Program-made: the position numbers and the translations under genes
In this document: positions 6,076 to 6,847 of the stretch, one piece after another
Numbering within the stretch: the stretch's first letter is position 1
Layout: the number at the start of each line of letters is the position of its first letter
Origin: Alistipes sp.
Lineage (GTDB): Bacteria; Bacteroidota; Bacteroidia; Bacteroidales; Rikenellaceae
NCBI GenBank assembly: GCA_017934845.1
Contig: JAGBIR010000070.1
Span: 1-6,847 of the forward strand
Reading direction: 5' to 3'
Length of the DNA stretch: 6,847 nucleotides
The notes under the pieces: generated by a model
Told to the model about the DNA's origin: nothing
Database searches by the model: none
Seen by the model: the letters and a program-made list of their open reading frames with translations, nothing else

Positions 6076-6847
6076 AAGCCCTAAGAATTGCAGAGATTCT
6101 AAAATCAAGCACCACCGACTGCGACATCACAGTCAAGGGTTGGGTGCGTACAAAACGAGGTAACAAAAACGTTGCGTTCATCGCCCTTAACGATGGATCT
6201 TGCGTTGCTAATATCCAGATTGTTGTTGACTTAGCAAATGCCGACGAAGAGGTTTTGAAGCAGATTACCACCGGAGCTTGTATCCGCGTTGATGGTAAAT
6301 TGGTAAAGTCGCTCGGTGCAGGTCAGGGTGTAGAGGTACAGGCCGAGAAGATTGAGATTTATGGCACCGCCGACCCCGAGACCTACCCCTTGCAGAAGAA
6401 GGGTCACTCGTTGGAGTTCTTGCGCGACATCGCATACCTGCGTCCCCGTACAAACACCTTCGGTGCTATCCTCCGCATCCGCCACGCAATGGCTTATGCA
6501 ATCCACAAGTATTTCAACGACAACGGTTTCTACTACCTCCACACTCCGCTTATCACAGGTTCGGATTGTGAGGGTGCAGGCGCAATGTTCAACGTGACGA
6601 CACTCGACATTGCCAATCCTCCCCGCACCGAGGAGGGTAAGGTCGATTACTCACAGGATTTCTTCGGTAAGCCTTGCAACCTGACGGTATCGGGTCAGCT
6701 GGAGGGTGAGTTGGGTGCGCTCTCAATGGGTCGTATCTACACTTTCGGTCCTACATTCCGTGCCGAGAACTCAAATACTCCCCGCCACTTGGCAGAGTTC
6801 TGGATGATTGAGCCCGAGATGGCATTCTACGAGCTGGAGGATAATAT
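6072..6847 (+). CDS. asnS: Asparaginyl-tRNA synthetase, N-terminal part; cut by window edge
   Basis: AsnRS joins asparagine to tRNA-Asn using ATP in the cytoplasm. The visible 258 residues hold the N-terminal OB-fold anticodon-binding domain (about 17-105: [20 protein letters not shown] and [14 protein letters not shown]), then the class II catalytic core. This includes [20 protein letters not shown] (124-143), the motif 1 region leading to [17 protein letters not shown] (157-173), [10 protein letters not shown], and class II motif 2, [18 protein letters not shown] (226-243). The [11 protein letters not shown] signature and the motif-2 pattern [14 protein letters not shown] favour AsnRS over AspRS. 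Motif 3 lies beyond the window. ATG 6072 is preceded by the A/T-rich leader usual in this phylum, without a Shine-Dalgarno. Codon choice (many GGT, CGT and CGC) is in keeping with strong expression. It is transcribed divergently from the four-gene operon. Confidence 0.96.
   Translation, partial: MKALRIAEILKSSTTDCDITVKGWVRTKRGNKNVAFIALNDGSCVANIQIVVDLANADEEVLKQITTGACIRVDGKLVKSLGAGQGVEVQAEKIEIYGTADPETYPLQKKGHSLEFLRDIAYLRPRTNTFGAILRIRHAMAYAIHKYFNDNGFYYLHTPLITGSDCEGAGAMFNVTTLDIANPPRTEEGKVDYSQDFFGKPCNLTVSGQLEGELGALSMGRIYTFGPTFRAENSNTPRHLAEFWMIEPEMAFYELEDN

Noticed and set aside
1..6847. Mobile elements, CRISPR arrays, tRNA or rRNA genes
   Set aside because: No transposase or integrase motifs, no regularly spaced repeats, and no tRNA- or rRNA-like sequence were seen; the DNA is almost fully occupied by ordinary chromosomal genes.

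Overview
The window looks like chromosomal DNA of a Bacteroidales bacterium, probably Rikenellaceae/Alistipes-like (family placement is inference). Signs of the phylum are three promoter-like sites of the Bacteroidetes type (TTTG, about 19-20 bases, TAnnTTTG), A-rich leaders without Shine-Dalgarno sequences, a TonB-receptor-like outer-membrane protein with an N-terminal carboxypeptidase-regulatory-like domain, and a Bacteroidetes-type DUF2156 protein. No mobile element, CRISPR array, tRNA or rRNA was seen. The DNA is densely coding; the only two intergenic gaps are about 170-180 bases, and each holds promoter-like signals.

Layout. (1) 1-622, minus strand: N-terminal 207 codons of an outer-membrane beta-barrel (TonB-receptor-like) protein, running off the left edge, with its own promoter at 653-683. 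(2) 794-5894, minus strand: a tight four-gene run, in transcription order: a secreted glycoside-hydrolase-family-2-like protein that lacks the catalytic residues (4587-5894); rlmH, the 23S rRNA pseudouridine-1915 methyltransferase (4111-4584); an LTA-synthase-like membrane sulfatase/phosphotransferase (2142-4109); and a DUF2156-GNAT fusion (794-2185). Gaps are 2 bases, 1 base and a 44-base overlap, so one transcript is likely. (3) 5895-6071: a divergent promoter region whose two promoters interleave over a 16-base palindrome. (4) 6072-6847, plus strand: asnS, asparaginyl-tRNA synthetase, cut by the right edge.

How it fits together. Three of the four operon genes look like envelope functions (exported GH2-like protein, membrane phosphotransferase, MprF-like/GNAT transferase), with the housekeeping gene rlmH embedded among them. 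The divergent partner asnS is a translation gene. The most notable points are the catalytically dead GH2-like protein, the shared palindromic divergent promoter, the DUF2156+GNAT fusion and the presence of an LtaS-type enzyme in an organism not expected to make lipoteichoic acid. No clearly new multi-gene defence or mobile system is visible.
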